Source: Streptomyces malaysiense (GTDB lineage: Bacteria > Actinomycetota > Actinomycetes > Streptomycetales > Streptomycetaceae). From it: a stretch of 46,673 bases of DNA. How positions within the stretch are numbered: position 1 is the first letter of the stretch; each line of letters opens with the position of its first letter. Below the pieces are notes generated by a model. That model saw only the letters and a list, made by a program, of their open reading frames with translations, did not search any database and was not told the origin of the DNA. This document shows positions 26,952 through 36,681 of the stretch, piece by piece. Location of the stretch: positions 1 to 46,673 of the forward strand of contig NZ_LBDA02000017.1 in NCBI RefSeq assembly GCF_000980885.2. Reading direction: 5' to 3'. Position numbers and translations under genes: made by a program.

Positions 26952-28781
26952 ATGTCGATCAAGGTTTCCGACTTCGTTCTGCAGCGGCTGCGCGAGTGGG
27001 ACGTCGATCACGTCTTCGCCTACGCGGGCGACGGGATCAACGGCCTGCTGGCCGCCTGGGGACGCGCGGACGACCGCCCGCGGTTCATCCAGGCCCGGCA
27101 CGAGGAGATGGCCGCCTTCGAAGCCGTCGGCTACGCGAAGTTCTCCGGCAGGGTCGGCGTCTGCGCGGCCACCTCCGGACCGGGGGCGATCCACCTGCTG
27201 AACGGCCTGTACGACGCGAAACTCGACCACGTTCCCGTGGTGGCCATCGTCGGCCAGACCAACCGCAGTGCCATGGGCGGCTCCTACCAGCAGGAGGTGG
27301 ACCTGCTGAGCCTCTACAAGGACGTCGCCTCCGAGTTCTGCGAGATGGTGACCGTCCCCGAGCAGCTGCCGAACGTCATCGACCGCGCGATGCGCACCGC
27401 TTACGCGAAGCGCACCGTCACCGCGGTCATCATCCCGGCCGACGTGCAGGAACTCGACTACACGCCGCCCACCCACGCCTTCAAGATGGTCCCCTCCAGC
27501 CTCGGCGTGGCTTCCTGCGCACCCGTGCCGGCCGACGCGGACATCGCGCGCGCCGCCGAGGTCCTCGACGCGGGCGAGAAGGTCGCGATCCTGATCGGCC
27601 AGGGTGCGCGCGGAGCCAGGGCCGAGGTGGAGGAGGCGGCGGACGTGCTCGGCGCGGGAGTGGCCAAGGCCCTGCTCGGCAAGGACGCCCTGCCCGACGA
27701 CCTGCCCTACGTGACCGGCTCCATCGGCCTGTTGGGTACCCGGCCCTCGTACGAGCTCATGCGGGACTGCGACACCCTGCTCGTCATCGGCTCCAGCTTC
27801 CCCTACACGCAGTTCCTGCCGGAACTGGACCAGGCGCGCGCGGTGCAGATCGACATCGACCCGTACATGGTCGGGCTGCGCTATCCGTTCGAGGTCAACC
27901 TCGTCGGTGACGCGGCCGCCACCCTCAGGGCGCTGCTGCCCCTGCTCAAGCGCAAGAAGCACGGGAAGTGGCGCAAGAAGATCGAGAAGGACACCGCCCG
28001 CTGGTGGGAGGTGATGCAGCGGCGGGCGGCCGTCGACGCGGATCCGATCAATCCCGAGTACGTCGTGCACGCGCTGGACGCCCTCCTGCCGAAGAACGTG
28101 ATGCTGGCCGCCGACTCGGGCTCCTCCGCCAACTGGTACGCCCGTCACCTGCGGATGCGCGGACAGATGCGCGGCTCGCTGTCGGGGACGCTGGCCACCA
28201 TGGGGCCGGGCGTGCCCTATGTGATCGGTGCGAAGTTCGCCCACCCGGACCGGCCCGCGATCGCCCTCGTCGGGGACGGCGCCATGCAGATGAACGGCAT
28301 GGCCGAGCTCATCACCGCCGCCAAGTACTGGTCCGAATGGCAGGACCCGCGCCTGATCGTCGCCGTTCTCAACAACCAGGACCTCAACCAGGTCACCTGG
28401 GAGATGAGGGCCATGTCCGGAGCCCCCCAGTTCCTGCCCTCCCAGGCCATTCCGGACGTGCCCTACGCCGACTTCGCCCGCTCCATCGGGCTGGACGGGG
28501 TCCGCGTCGAGAAGCCCGCGGAGGTGGAGGCCGCCTGGCACCGGGCACTCGGCGCCGACCGGCCCTTCGTCATCGATTTCCGCACCGACCCGGCTGTCCC
28601 GCCGATCCCCCCGCACGCGACCCTCGACCAGATCGAGGCCGCCGCGTCCGCCGTCCTCAAGGGCGACAGCGACCGCACCGGCATGGTGCGCCAGGGCCTC
28701 AAGGCGAAGGTCCAGGAGATGCTCCCGGGCCACCGGCACGCCGACCACCGCCCGGACGCGCGGCGCAGCGGGGAGGGCTGA
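26952..28781 (+). CDS. second PoxB-like TPP-dependent enzyme
   Basis: 609 residues from ATG 26952 (AGAGGCTCC upstream). Pyr domain: YAGDGINGL, RHEEMAAFEAVGYAKF with Glu51 as the cofactor glutamate, then SGPGAIHLLNGLYDA. Central domain about 200-340. PP domain: Gly441-Asp442-Gly443 (VGDGAMQMNG) to the Asn-Asn-Gln stretch (VLNNQDLNQ), which binds TPP/Mg. A basic insertion (LKRKKHGKWRKKIEKD, about 332-347) is absent from the paralogue at 6606. The product is annotated here as pyruvate oxidase or dehydrogenase by family, but identity to the other copy is modest by eye and its 2-oxo-acid substrate may differ. Downstream of the lactate-type oxidase, it could take pyruvate on to acetate. Confidence 0.82.
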   Translation: MSIKVSDFVLQRLREWDVDHVFAYAGDGINGLLAAWGRADDRPRFIQARHEEMAAFEAVGYAKFSGRVGVCAATSGPGAIHLLNGLYDAKLDHVPVVAIVGQTNRSAMGGSYQQEVDLLSLYKDVASEFCEMVTVPEQLPNVIDRAMRTAYAKRTVTAVIIPADVQELDYTPPTHAFKMVPSSLGVASCAPVPADADIARAAEVLDAGEKVAILIGQGARGARAEVEEAADVLGAGVAKALLGKDALPDDLPYVTGSIGLLGTRPSYELMRDCDTLLVIGSSFPYTQFLPELDQARAVQIDIDPYMVGLRYPFEVNLVGDAAATLRALLPLLKRKKHGKWRKKIEKDTARWWEVMQRRAAVDADPINPEYVVHALDALLPKNVMLAADSGSSANWYARHLRMRGQMRGSLSGTLATMGPGVPYVIGAKFAHPDRPAIALVGDGAMQMNGMAELITAAKYWSEWQDPRLIVAVLNNQDLNQVTWEMRAMSGAPQFLPSQAIPDVPYADFARSIGLDGVRVEKPAEVEAAWHRALGADRPFVIDFRTDPAVPPIPPHATLDQIEAAASAVLKGDSDRTGMVRQGLKAKVQEMLPGHRHADHRPDARRSGEG

Positions 28782-29914
28782 TGCCCCGGGGTGAGACCCA
28801 CAGCGCCCCGGGAGAGCCGGTGGTGGACGGGCTGGAGACCGCCGTCTACACCGTTCCCACCGACGTGCCCGAAGGGGACGGCACCCTGGCCTGGGACTCC
28901 ACGACCATGATCGTGGTCCGGGTACACGCGGGCGACACCACCGGACTCGGCTACACCTACGGCGCCCCGGCCACCGCTCACGTGATCGAGCGGCAACTGG
29001 CCGACGTGGCGACCGGCCGCAGCGGGTGGGACGTACCCGCGGTCAACGAGGCCATGAACCGGGCTGTGCGCAACGCGGGGCGTCCGGGTCTGGTCGCCGG
29101 AGCGATCTCGGCCGTCGACATCGCCCTGTGGGACCTCAAGGCCCGTCTGCTGGACCTGCCGCTGGTGCGCCTGCTCGGACGCTCCCGCGCCGTGGTTCCG
29201 GTCTACGGCAGCGGAGGGTTCACCACCTATGACGCCCTCCGGCAGGACCGTCAGCTGCGGACCTGGACGGAGGAACAGGGCATCGGCCGGGTCAAGATCA
29301 AGATCGGCGAGTCGTGGGGAGGCGCCGAGCCCCGCGACCGGGAGCGCATCGCGGCGGCCCGCCGGAGCATCGGGGACGAGACCGAGCTGTACGTGGACGC
29401 CAACGGCGCCTACACCCACAAACAGGCCGTCCGCCTCGGCCCGCACCTGGAGGACCACGGGGTCACGTGGTTCGAGGAGCCGGTCTCCTCGGACGACCTG
29501 ACCGGCCTCGCCCTCACGCGGCGGGCCGTCACGGCCGACGTGACCGCCGGGGAGTACGGCTACACACTGCCCTACTTCGCCGCGATGCTCGACGCGGAGG
29601 CGGTGGACTGCCTGCAGGCCGATGTCACCAGGTGCGGAGGCATCACCGTCTGGCTCAGGGCAGCGGCCCTCGCCGAAGCCCGGGGGACGCAGATCTCCGG
29701 TCACTGCGCCCCTCATCTGCACGCCCACGCCGCCGCGGCCGTACCGAACCTGCGCCACCTGGAGTGGTTCCACGACCACGTCCGCGTCGAGGAGCTCATG
29801 TTCGAGGGCACGCTGGATCCGGCCGGCGGCGCACTGCACCCGGGCGCCTCGGGCGCGCCGGGTCTGGGGCTGACCCTGCGTACCGAGACGGCCCGCAGAT
29901 ACCGAGTCGCCTGA
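28781..29914 (+). CDS. enolase-superfamily (mandelate racemase subgroup) enzyme
   Basis: 377 residues; the ATG overlaps the preceding stop (TGATG), so translation is coupled. N-terminal capping domain about 15-135, with the lid loop near 25-60. The barrel carries a full mandelate-racemase set: Lys172-x-Lys174 (RVKIKIG), metal ligands Asp206 (YVDANGAY), Glu232 (WFEEPV) and Glu258 (TAGEYG), and His308 (ISGHCAPH). The residues fit proton abstraction from an acid-sugar alpha-carbon, as in dehydratases and racemases. In this operon it could dehydrate a sugar acid to a 2-keto-3-deoxy acid for the TPP enzyme or oxidase. That link is inference; the substrate is unknown. Confidence 0.85.
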   Translation: MPRGETHSAPGEPVVDGLETAVYTVPTDVPEGDGTLAWDSTTMIVVRVHAGDTTGLGYTYGAPATAHVIERQLADVATGRSGWDVPAVNEAMNRAVRNAGRPGLVAGAISAVDIALWDLKARLLDLPLVRLLGRSRAVVPVYGSGGFTTYDALRQDRQLRTWTEEQGIGRVKIKIGESWGGAEPRDRERIAAARRSIGDETELYVDANGAYTHKQAVRLGPHLEDHGVTWFEEPVSSDDLTGLALTRRAVTADVTAGEYGYTLPYFAAMLDAEAVDCLQADVTRCGGITVWLRAAALAEARGTQISGHCAPHLHAHAAAAVPNLRHLEWFHDHVRVEELMFEGTLDPAGGALHPGASGAPGLGLTLRTETARRYRVA

Positions 29915-29949
29915 CCTCCCGGCCTCCCGGCCTCCGGGCATGTGGACCG

Positions 29950-30018
29950 CCTCACCCGCGGCCCGTCGCCCGACCGCCTTCGTATCCGACCCGGCCGGGC
30001 GACGGGCCGCGGGTGAGG
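29950..30018. terminator. perfect 23-bp-stem bidirectional terminator
   Basis: Arms 29950-29972 and 29996-30018 are exact complements (cctcacccgcggcccgtcgc...), with a 23-base loop. The hairpin lies between the converging enolase-superfamily gene and the 71-residue peptide gene and separates the two operons. Confidence 0.9.
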
Positions 30019-30023
30019 GGCCG

Positions 30024-30239
30024 TCAGTCGAGGCCCCGGACGATGTGGGCGTCGTCCGGGTCGTCCGGGTATCCGGAGAGGCGGAGCGGGCGGGGAGCGA
30101 GCCACAGGCCGCGTGCGCAGACCTCGCCGAGCCGGGACGGCGCCTGCGCAGGGGGCCGCGGTCCGGCGGTGGCGGGGTGGGGCCGGTCGCCGGACGTCGC
30201 GGTGCCGAGGGCGGGTGCGGTGCTGTCCAGGGTGGTCAT
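30024..30239 (-). CDS. 71-residue peptide ending a biosynthetic-type operon
   Basis: The ATG (30239) has a near-ideal AGGAGGAA site 9 bases upstream, and the stop is six bases from the terminator stem, so it is a real last gene. The N-terminal half (MTTLDSTAPALGTATSGD..., then a Pro/Ala-rich stretch) looks unstructured. The C-terminal part contains LGEVCARGLWLAPRPLRLSG and ends YPDDPDDAHIVRGLD. There is no signal peptide, transmembrane helix or recognised domain; one Cys. It lies 38 bases after an MFS exporter. It could be a small regulatory or accessory protein or a modified peptide precursor; no maturase of a known RiPP class is adjacent, so the precursor idea is weak. Confidence 0.7.
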   Translation of the reverse strand: MTTLDSTAPALGTATSGDRPHPATAGPRPPAQAPSRLGEVCARGLWLAPRPLRLSGYPDDPDDAHIVRGLD

Positions 30240-30277
30240 CGCTCGTTCCTCCTCGATCGAGTGGCTGCCTGTGCCGG

Positions 30278-31522
30278 TCAGTTGAGCGCCTGGGCCGGGG
30301 TGGGGGTGCGAGCCCCGGGCCGGGCGGCGAGGATCACGGCGCCGGTGACGGCCACGACGGCGGCCGAGCCCCACATGACGGCGGGTGCGTGGCCGGCGCC
30401 CAGGCCGAGTCCGCCCAGGACCAGGACCAGGGTGTTGGCGCTTCCGGTGAGCTGCTCCATGCGGACGGTCACCCGGCCCCGGGTGGGGCCGTCCAGGGTG
30501 GACAGGCCGTCCTGGGTGAGGGGGCGGGCCGCTCCGGCGCCGAGGCCCAGCAGGGCGATGGCGACGATCACGGGCACCAGGCGGGACGTCGTGGCGAGCA
30601 GGACGAGGGAGGCCGCGACGCAGGCGAGGGTGGCGGCCAGCAGTGGCGCGGCGGACGTGGTGCGCAGCAGTTTCGCGGTCCAGCGGGCGACGAGGAGCGC
30701 CGCGACGTTGAACACGGCGAGGAGGACACCGAACAGGGCGAGGGAGACCTTGGTGCGCACGAACAGCAGGTAGGGGATGAAGCCGACGAACGCGGCCAGG
30801 GCGACGCCGCGCAGGCACACGTAGTAGGCGATCCACCATCCCGATCCGCCCGTCCAGCTCCCGCTCCTCACGGGGGCGCCGGAGCCGGGGGTGGTGCGGG
30901 CGGCGGGGAGCCGTACGGGGCCGATGCCGGTGGCCGCGGTGGCGGCGGCCGCGCAGGCGAGCGCGGACAGCAGGAACACGGTGAGCCGGGCGTGCTGGAA
31001 GATCACGGCGCCGGCGATGCCGGAGACCATGACGACCGCGAAGATCCAGCTCTGGGTGCGGGCCTGGATCCTCGTGGCGCGTTCACGGTCGGGTTCCAGG
31101 ACGCCCACCAGCGGGGACTCGACGCTCGCGGTCAGCGCGTAGCCGAAGCCGCTGAGTACCTGTCCCGCGACCAGGCCCGGGGTGCCGCCGGCGACGGTGC
31201 CGATCAGCAGCAGGCCGGCGGCCTTGACGAGTTCCCCGCCGACCAGGAGGGTGCGGGGGCCGAACGCGGCCGAGAACCGGCCGACGAACGCTCCGGAGAC
31301 CATCACGGTGAACCCGTAGAGGGCCAGCAGGGTCTGCGCGAGGGCGATGCCGAGGTGGTGCAGGTAGAGGAAGGCGAACAGGACGGGCAGGTGGAAGTAG
31401 GCGCGGGAGATCAGCCGGTAGGCGAACAGGGCACGCAGGGCGCCGGGGCGGGGCGTGTCACCGGCCCCGCCCGGGGCGGCCTCGGCTCCGGGCGGGGTGG
31501 CGGACCGGGGGGCGCCGCTCAC
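30278..31522 (-). CDS. MFS transporter (probable exporter)
   Basis: 414 residues. The GTG start at 31522 overlaps the dioxygenase stop (GTGA), so the two are translationally coupled. Residues 1-22 are a Pro/Ala-rich cytoplasmic tail; about twelve helices follow. The first loop has the MFS-like GRFSAAFGPR, and the two six-helix halves are separated by a central loop near 200-215. Small-molecule exporters look like this. It is placed between an Fe(II)/2OG dioxygenase and a small peptide and may release the product of the operon. The substrate cannot be read from sequence. Confidence 0.8.
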   Translation of the reverse strand: MSGAPRSATPPGAEAAPGGAGDTPRPGALRALFAYRLISRAYFHLPVLFAFLYLHHLGIALAQTLLALYGFTVMVSGAFVGRFSAAFGPRTLLVGGELVKAAGLLLIGTVAGGTPGLVAGQVLSGFGYALTASVESPLVGVLEPDRERATRIQARTQSWIFAVVMVSGIAGAVIFQHARLTVFLLSALACAAAATAATGIGPVRLPAARTTPGSGAPVRSGSWTGGSGWWIAYYVCLRGVALAAFVGFIPYLLFVRTKVSLALFGVLLAVFNVAALLVARWTAKLLRTTSAAPLLAATLACVAASLVLLATTSRLVPVIVAIALLGLGAGAARPLTQDGLSTLDGPTRGRVTVRMEQLTGSANTLVLVLGGLGLGAGHAPAVMWGSAAVVAVTGAVILAARPGARTPTPAQALN

Positions 31523-32427
31523 TCCATCGCCCCCGAGGAGGCGAAGTAGTTCCTGTCGGCGCCGCTCTGGGTGGTGAACACCGACGAGGAGTCCTTCGCT
31601 CCGGGCAGCGGCAGGTGGACCGGGACCGGGGCGAGCCGGACCTGCCGGTCCTGGCCGCGCACCAGGAGGTCCTGGTAGGCGTCCCAGTCGCCGCCCGCGC
31701 ACAGGTGGCGGTCGCCGGGGGCGCCGCAGCCCACGAGCGGCCAGGCGTCGGCGGCGGCGTAGTTCTGGAAGATGACGCGGCGTGAGCCTGTGGAGCGGTT
31801 GGGGCCGCTGGCGTGGACGGCGCGGACGTGATGCAGGGTGATGGACCCGGCGGGCGCGGTCAGCCGGACCGCGTTGTCGAGCATGTCCTTGATCTGGGTG
31901 TGGTCCAGGGCGCCGGCGAAACGGCCGCCCTGGTTGTGGGAGTACACCTCGCCCAGGTGCGATCCGGGCACGACCAGCAGGGGGCCGTTCTCCTCGGTCA
32001 TGTCGTCCAGGAGGACCCCGACCGCGACGAGGGAGTCGTTGGTGTGGGGGTAGAAGCCCCAGTCCTGGTGCCACTGGATGGCGTCACCGGTGCCCGAGGG
32101 CAGCTTCAGGTTGATCTTGCTGCCGTACAGGCGCAGGTCGTCGCCGAGGAGGCCCGCGACGATGTCGAGGATGCGCGGGTGGCGCACCGTCGCGTCGTAG
32201 ACCGGATGGTGGCGGTGCGGCGACTTGACGCGGCGCACGTAGGGACGGCCCTCGTGTTCGCCGATGTCGAGGACGCGGCGGTCGGCGTTCGCGTCGCCGG
32301 CCTGCGCGGCGAAGCCGTCGGTGACCTCGCGCAGTTCCGCGAGTTCGGAAGCGCTGAGGACGTTCTCCACCACGAGGTAGCCCTTGGCGGCGTACTGGTC
32401 GAGCTGGGTTGCGTCGAGAGTGTGCAT
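31519..32427 (-). CDS. phytanoyl-CoA-dioxygenase-family Fe(II)/2-oxoglutarate oxygenase
   Basis: 302 residues from ATG 32427 with GAGGTGA 4-10 bases upstream. It has the double-stranded beta-helix of the PhyH family. Iron ligands are His120 and Asp122 (QWHQDWGFYPH) and His205 (AVHASGPNRS); Arg211 or Arg216/217 is placed to bind 2-oxoglutarate. The N-terminal region (YAAKGYLVVENVLSASELAELR) is typical. PhyH enzymes hydroxylate or halogenate small carboxylic acids, amino acids and CoA esters. The nearby citrate synthase and MmgE/PrpD protein make a tricarboxylate-like substrate plausible, but that is inference. Part of the PrpD-to-peptide operon. Confidence 0.88.
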   Translation of the reverse strand: MHTLDATQLDQYAAKGYLVVENVLSASELAELREVTDGFAAQAGDANADRRVLDIGEHEGRPYVRRVKSPHRHHPVYDATVRHPRILDIVAGLLGDDLRLYGSKINLKLPSGTGDAIQWHQDWGFYPHTNDSLVAVGVLLDDMTEENGPLLVVPGSHLGEVYSHNQGGRFAGALDHTQIKDMLDNAVRLTAPAGSITLHHVRAVHASGPNRSTGSRRVIFQNYAAADAWPLVGCGAPGDRHLCAGGDWDAYQDLLVRGQDRQVRLAPVPVHLPLPGAKDSSSVFTTQSGADRNYFASSGAME

Positions 32428-32627
32428 GTCTCACCTCTGCGTCAGGAAAAGAGATGCGGGGCCGGGGCGGGGTGCTCCGGCGAGGGGCCGGGGCCGACGC
32501 GGCACGGGCGTCGTGCCGCGCGGTGTCGTGCCGGCACGGTGTCGTGTCGGCCCCGGGAGGCCGGCCGGGGCGGGCCGGGCCGGTGGGTGGACCGTCGGCC
32601 GGGTGGCCGGGCCGGTCCGGTGCCGGT

Positions 32628-33341
32628 TCAGGCGGTCGCGGGGACGGTCAGTTGTTCGGTGAGGAAGGTCAGGGTGCGCTTCCAGGCCAGCTGGGCCTGG
32701 GTCTCGTCGTACGTGCCGAGGAGGTTCTCGTCGTTGTGGAAGGCGTGGCCAGCCGGGTAGAACTGGAGCTCGACGGGGGCGCCGGACTGGCCGCGGATCT
32801 GCCGGGCGAGGTCCTGTGCGCGCTCCGGCGGGGCGTAGGCGTCCTTCTCCCCGAAGTGGCCCAGTACGGCGGCCCTCATCCCGGAGAAGTCGGGGTCCTC
32901 GCCGGCGAAGACGCCGTAGAAGGCGACGGCCGCGGCGATCTTCTCGCCGGCGGCCGCGGCGAGCGCGAGGACGAATCCGCCGCCCATGCAGAACCCGACG
33001 GTGCCGAGGGCGTCGCCCTTGACGGCCTCGTGCTCCAGGAGCCAGTCCACGGCACCGACCAGGTCCTCGACGCCCTGTTCGAGGGGGAGGTCGCTCATCA
33101 TCTGCCCGGCCTCGTCGGAGTCGTGGGTGGTTCGGCCGCCGAACAGGTCGGGTGCCAGGGCGACGAAGCCCGCCTCGGCCAGCCGGTCGGCCACATCGGC
33201 GATGTGGTCGGTCAGCCCCCACCACTCCTGGATGAGGATCACGCCGGGCCCGCGGCCGGACGCGGGCAGCGCCAGATAGGCGTGGATCTCCTTGCCGTTG
33301 CGGACGAAGTGGGTGTTCTGCCGTGCCTCGGGGGCGCTCAT
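32628..33341 (-). CDS. dienelactone hydrolase family protein
   Basis: 237 residues from ATG 33341 with AAGGAGA about 11 bases upstream. An alpha/beta hydrolase with the full dienelactone hydrolase set: Glu39 (LIQEWWGL), nucleophile Cys118 (GFCMGGG), Asp167 (GEKDAYAP) and His199 (AGHAFHND). Length is normal. The family opens lactones such as dienelactone to carboxylates, and some members act on other activated esters. In this operon it could open or form a lactone intermediate or remove a CoA-bound by-product. The 200-base gap to the dioxygenase is GC-rich and has no gene. Confidence 0.9.
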   Translation of the reverse strand: MSAPEARQNTHFVRNGKEIHAYLALPASGRGPGVILIQEWWGLTDHIADVADRLAEAGFVALAPDLFGGRTTHDSDEAGQMMSDLPLEQGVEDLVGAVDWLLEHEAVKGDALGTVGFCMGGGFVLALAAAAGEKIAAAVAFYGVFAGEDPDFSGMRAAVLGHFGEKDAYAPPERAQDLARQIRGQSGAPVELQFYPAGHAFHNDENLLGTYDETQAQLAWKRTLTFLTEQLTVPATA

Positions 33342-33439
33342 CTTCTGCGGTTCTCCTTGACGGGGACGGGGACGGGGTCCGGTGGCCTGGGCGGCCTTCG
33401 GGGGTGAAGGGGGCCGGGGCCCCGCCGGGGCGGCGGGGC

Positions 33440-34873
33440 TCAGCGGCTCGGTTGCAGGGCGCGCCGCACCAGCAGCGCGGACAGCCGTCGTACGGAGTCC
33501 AGCGCGGGCAGATCGCGGACCATCTCACGGACGTGGGCGGCCTGTTCGCCGTCCAGGGCGTCGGAGGTGATGCGGGAGAACTTGCCCCAGACCTCGTCGC
33601 CGGTCATGGGGTTCTGCGGGGTCCCGGTGGCGTAGCGCACGCGGCGGCGGTAGGTCTGGCCGGCGGTGGTCGTCAGGGTGACGACGCCGCCCCAGTTCTC
33701 CGGGTACTCGGCCTCCGCGACGGGGTCGGTCTCGACCCGCACGCGGTCGGCGAAGGCGTGGAAGCGGGTGTCGGCGAGCTGTTCGTCGCTGTAGCTGTCC
33801 AGGTCGGGCAGTTCACCGTAGGCGGCCATGCCGAGGGTGAACTGGACGCTGAACTGGCCGCCGAGCGGGTCGACGGGGTGCACGATCGAACCGACGTGCA
33901 CCGCGCCGTGCGCGGACAGCCCCACCGTGACCTCGGCGATGTCACTCGGGACCAGGTTCTTCTGCCGCATGAGGAACTGGAAGGCCTCGAGCGGGGCGTG
34001 GATGAAGTAGCAGCAGTTGTAAGCCTTCAGGCCCACCTTCTCGATGATGTACCGCGTGCCGAGCCGGTCGGTCAGGCGCTCGACGCTGCCCTTGTCGGCG
34101 AAGACGTTCACGAATCCCTTCGCTCCGTCCAGGACGGTCAGGGGTCCGGTCATGCCGCGCCGGGCCAGGGCGACCGCGCGGATCCCGGCGGTGGTCGGGA
34201 TCGCGGTGTGGATCCGCTTGACCGAGCCTCCGGACTGGGTGTACTCGATCAGGCCGCCCGAGAAGCTGCCCGCGATCGCCAGCGACTGCGCGAGCTCCCG
34301 CGGGCCCTGGCCGTGGAGGAGGCCCGCGGCGATCGCGGCTCCGAACGGGCCGGCCGCGGGCGGTGTGTGGTGCCCGCGGCGCAGGCAGTCCGGGGAGACC
34401 GCGTGCGCGGCGCGGAGCATGACCTCCAGGCCGGCGGCGGTGGCCCGCAGCAGCTGCTCCCCGGTGGCGTCGACCTCCTCGGCCACGGCCAGCGCGACCG
34501 GGATGACGACGGCACCCGCGTGGGTCTGCACCATCTGACAGGTGTCGTCGAAGTCCTGCCCGTGCCCGAACGTCGCGTTGGCGAAGGCCGCGTGCTCGGG
34601 GTGCGTGCGCAGCCCGTGGAAGAGCACGGTCGACGATCCCGTCGCGCCGAACTCGCGCACGTAGTCGTAGGCGGCCTGGCTCCACGGTAGCCGTGAGCAG
34701 GCCAGCTGGAGGCCGAGCTGATCGATGATCAGCTTCGTGACGTACTCCTGGACGGACGATGGAATGCCGTCCCTGTATATCTGGTGTGCGAACTCCGCGA
34801 GTGTTTCCGCCGCGGCGGCCCGGGATTCGTTCTCTGAGGGTTCTTTCCGCTGCTCCGGAATGAACACTGTCAC
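33440..34873 (-). CDS. MmgE/PrpD family dehydratase or decarboxylase
   Basis: 477 residues from GTG 34873 with GGGAGGGAAAGG upstream. Two domains of the MmgE/PrpD superfamily: a helical domain (1-270 and the C-terminal end) and a smaller lid (about 275-400). Active-site region motifs are intact: GHGQDFDDT (Asp107, Asp109, Asp110, Thr111), THAGAVVIP (His118) and SGGSVKRIH (Lys219). These line up with the Asp, Thr, His and Lys residues of 2-methylcitrate dehydratase and of cis-aconitate decarboxylase, both in this family. No PrpB-type lyase is near, so propionate degradation is unlikely to be the role. The pathway is inferred to use citrate, methylcitrate or aconitate-like acids. First gene of its operon. 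Confidence 0.85.
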   Translation of the reverse strand: MTVFIPEQRKEPSENESRAAAAETLAEFAHQIYRDGIPSSVQEYVTKLIIDQLGLQLACSRLPWSQAAYDYVREFGATGSSTVLFHGLRTHPEHAAFANATFGHGQDFDDTCQMVQTHAGAVVIPVALAVAEEVDATGEQLLRATAAGLEVMLRAAHAVSPDCLRRGHHTPPAAGPFGAAIAAGLLHGQGPRELAQSLAIAGSFSGGLIEYTQSGGSVKRIHTAIPTTAGIRAVALARRGMTGPLTVLDGAKGFVNVFADKGSVERLTDRLGTRYIIEKVGLKAYNCCYFIHAPLEAFQFLMRQKNLVPSDIAEVTVGLSAHGAVHVGSIVHPVDPLGGQFSVQFTLGMAAYGELPDLDSYSDEQLADTRFHAFADRVRVETDPVAEAEYPENWGGVVTLTTTAGQTYRRRVRYATGTPQNPMTGDEVWGKFSRITSDALDGEQAAHVREMVRDLPALDSVRRLSALLVRRALQPSR

Positions 34874-34957
34874 CCTTTCCCTCCCCCTGGGGGATCGACT
34901 GCGCCCTCACTCCATGAAACTCACACGCTCATGGGATCCCGAAGGCGCTCGACAGAG

Positions 34958-34987
34958 ATATTCGCCGCAGGGAAATAATCCGGTCAA
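34958..34987 (-). promoter_or_regulatory. candidate housekeeping promoter of the PrpD operon
   Basis: On the minus strand, TTGACC, 18 bases, then GAATAT. The start codon of the PrpD-family gene is about 78 bases beyond the expected transcription start. The region is unusually AT-rich for this genome. Confidence 0.45.
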
Positions 34988-35335
34988 GGTTGATCGCCGA
35001 ATCAGCATCGGCGAAAGTTGATCCATACACGGAAGCAAGAGGACGCCGGCTCGGCGCGGAGGACCGTGCGATGGAAAACATCATGGAACACCACGGAAAA
35101 GAATACGAAACAAAGATGTACGACGGGAGGAAACAGCCGGGCGCGGGGAAAGAGCCGAAAAAGGCCGGATACGCGGACGGGCGAGAGGCGGAGCGGCCCG
35201 GACCGGAACCGAGCGGGACCGGCCGGCACCAGCGGGGGGCTGCGCGCGCCTCTGTGAGGGAGAGACGCGCGCAGCCGTCCGCGGGGTGCCCCCTCGGCGC
35301 CCGCAGGCACGGCGGGGGCGGGTGGAGCGGTTGGC
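34988..35335. other. AT-richer intergenic region between the two minus-strand units
   Basis: No supported gene. On the plus strand, a short frame beginning near 35070 (MENIMEHHGKEYETKMYDG) has atypical A-rich codons and no ribosome site; I do not call it. The hairpin at 35238-35276 ends the upstream unit. Confidence 0.4.
35238..35276. terminator. hairpin terminator after the citrate synthase gene
   Basis: Arms 35238-35253 (ggctgcgcgcgcctct) and 35261-35276 pair with one mismatch around a 7-base loop, 60 bases past the citrate synthase stop. Confidence 0.75.
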
Positions 35336-36622
<1,287 letters not shown>

Positions 36623-36681
36623 CCAGGTCGTCCCCTAGTTCGTGTGTCCGTGGGCTGCGCCGACCGCGCCGGCCGCGTGGT

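Noticed and set aside
26451..28748. 765-codon minus-strand open frame
   Set aside because: Antisense of the oxidase end and the second PoxB-like gene; no recognisable motif.
30113..31549. 478-codon plus-strand open frame over the MFS exporter
   Set aside because: Gly/Glu/Gln-rich shadow; the minus-strand frame is a clear 12-helix transporter coupled to its neighbour.
35070..35270. Small A-rich peptide gene in the gap before the PrpD operon
   Set aside because: No ribosome site, atypical codons, and it runs into the terminator hairpin.
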